DNA from: Moorella humiferrea | GTDB lineage: Bacteria; Bacillota; DSM-521; Neomoorellales; Neomoorellaceae | Direction: 5' to 3' | Length of the DNA: 64,000 nt | NCBI RefSeq assembly: GCF_039233145.1 | Contig: NZ_CP136419.1 | Coordinates: forward strand, 1,338,001-1,402,000 | In this document: positions 63,478 to 64,000 of the stretch, one piece after another | Position numbering within the stretch: the first letter of the stretch is position 1 | Layout: each line of letters starts with the position of its first letter | Notes under the pieces: model-generated | Seen by the model: the letters and a program-made list of their open reading frames with translations, nothing else | What the model was told of the DNA's origin: nothing | Database searches by the model: none | Translations under genes and position numbers: made by a program

Positions 63478-64000
63478 TTAACTCCGCTCCCCCAGTTTAT
63501 GTTCTGTGCCCGTTAAAAGCCGTTTTATATTCGAACGGTGGCGGTAAATAATCAAGGCGGCACCTACTAAGGTAAAAAGGGTGTACGGCCAGGGACGATG
63601 GAAAAAAAGCATAAGAAAGGGAGCCACGGCCGCCGCAATGATTGAGCCTAATGAAACATACCTTGACAAAACAACTATGACAAGCCATAAGAGTCCCGCC
63701 CACAGGACTACAGCCGGCGCCATAGCCAGCACCGCTCCTGCCGTGGTCGCTACTCCTTTGCCCCCCTGAAATTCAAGAAACAACGACCAGCTGTGTCCGA
63801 TAATGGCCGCCAGGGCCGTAACAGCCGCCAGCCATGGACCGCCTGCAACCTGACCGAGCCAAACGGCAATCACGCCCTTCAAGGCATCCACCGCCAGTAC
63901 AACTAGGCCGGGGACAGTGCCCATAGTTCTCAAGGCATTTGTGGCACCTACATTGCCGCTGCCGCGTTTCCGGATGTCAAATCCGTAAACAAAGCGCCCA
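63478..64000 (-). CDS. plsY: Glycerol-3-phosphate acyltransferase PlsY, 5' end outside the window
   Basis: Integral membrane enzyme that acylates glycerol 3-phosphate with acyl-phosphate. The readable part has the three PlsY loops: KRGSGNVGATNALR with the phosphate-binding motif, GHSWSLFLEFQGGKGVATTAG, and RHRSNIKRLLTGTE at the end. Four or five transmembrane segments are visible. The frame runs off the window at 64000, so roughly 20-30 N-terminal residues are missing. It is followed at once by gpsA. Confidence 0.93.
   Translation of the reverse strand, partial: GRFVYGFDIRKRGSGNVGATNALRTMGTVPGLVVLAVDALKGVIAVWLGQVAGGPWLAAVTALAAIIGHSWSLFLEFQGGKGVATTAGAVLAMAPAVVLWAGLLWLVIVVLSRYVSLGSIIAAAVAPFLMLFFHRPWPYTLFTLVGAALIIYRHRSNIKRLLTGTEHKLGERS

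Overview
The window reads as chromosome from a Gram-positive, anaerobic, spore-forming, probably thermophilic and acetogen-like Firmicute close to Moorella. This rests on spoIVA behind a sigma-E-type promoter, a rubrerythrin / desulfoferrodoxin / FprA / high-molecular-weight rubredoxin oxygen-defence set, menaquinone genes, a split archaeal-type glutamate synthase and a SAM-I riboswitch. The genus is an inference from gene content and order, not from a database match.

Layout. 1-4,000: tatC, menG and a HepS-like prenyltransferase subunit, speD, a short-type 6-phosphogluconate dehydrogenase and tRNA-Pro(GGG). 4,000-11,130: oxidative-stress genes (ferritin-like protein, two short rubredoxins, desulfoferrodoxin, rubrerythrin, FprA, Hrb), interrupted by an IS607-type element carrying a tnpA with an 8-A frameshift and a long tnpB that lacks its zinc finger. 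11,130-18,400: glutamine synthetase plus a five-gene split glutamate synthase, headed by an ANTAR RNA-binding regulator. 18,775-20,250: a divergent Nramp-like transporter. 20,250-24,550: a decay zone with a broken HEPN/MNT toxin-antitoxin pair, gene fragments, a SIMPL protein and nuclease genes. 24,580-41,650: a defence island with a PIN-LamG fusion, a ~1,185-residue SIR2 protein and a complete BREX type 3 operon (brxF, brxC, pglXI, brxHII, pglZ, brxA). 41,650-42,750: gene remnants including a decayed AbrB/PIN pair. 42,750-50,650: a PRK06851-like ATPase, a DUF1614 protein, a second glutamine synthetase, asparagine synthetase, amt and glnK. 51,000-58,300: a six-gene metY-metX-hom-thrC-thrB-lysC operon behind a SAM-I riboswitch. 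58,300-64,000: a FadR-type regulator, a D-aminoacylase, spoIVA, gpsA and plsY (cut by the window edge).

The strongest new signal is in RNA. Five nitrogen transcription units (the ANTAR gene itself, glnA1-glt, glnA2, asnB, amt-glnK) carry small leader hairpins with six-base loops. Ten such loops all have G at position 4, and seven have A at position 1. In glnA1, glnA2 and amt, and weakly in asnB, the 3' arm of a hexaloop hairpin is also the 5' arm of a terminator, so the two folds exclude each other. That is the architecture expected of ANTAR-controlled antitermination, and one ANTAR protein is encoded in the window. The amt leader appears to hold two such switches in series.

Other items to check are the IS607 TnpB with no recognisable third RuvC acid, the PIN-LamG plus SIR2 pair beside BREX, a PD-(D/E)XK-EVE nuclease, and a run of decaying toxin-antitoxin genes at both edges of the defence island.
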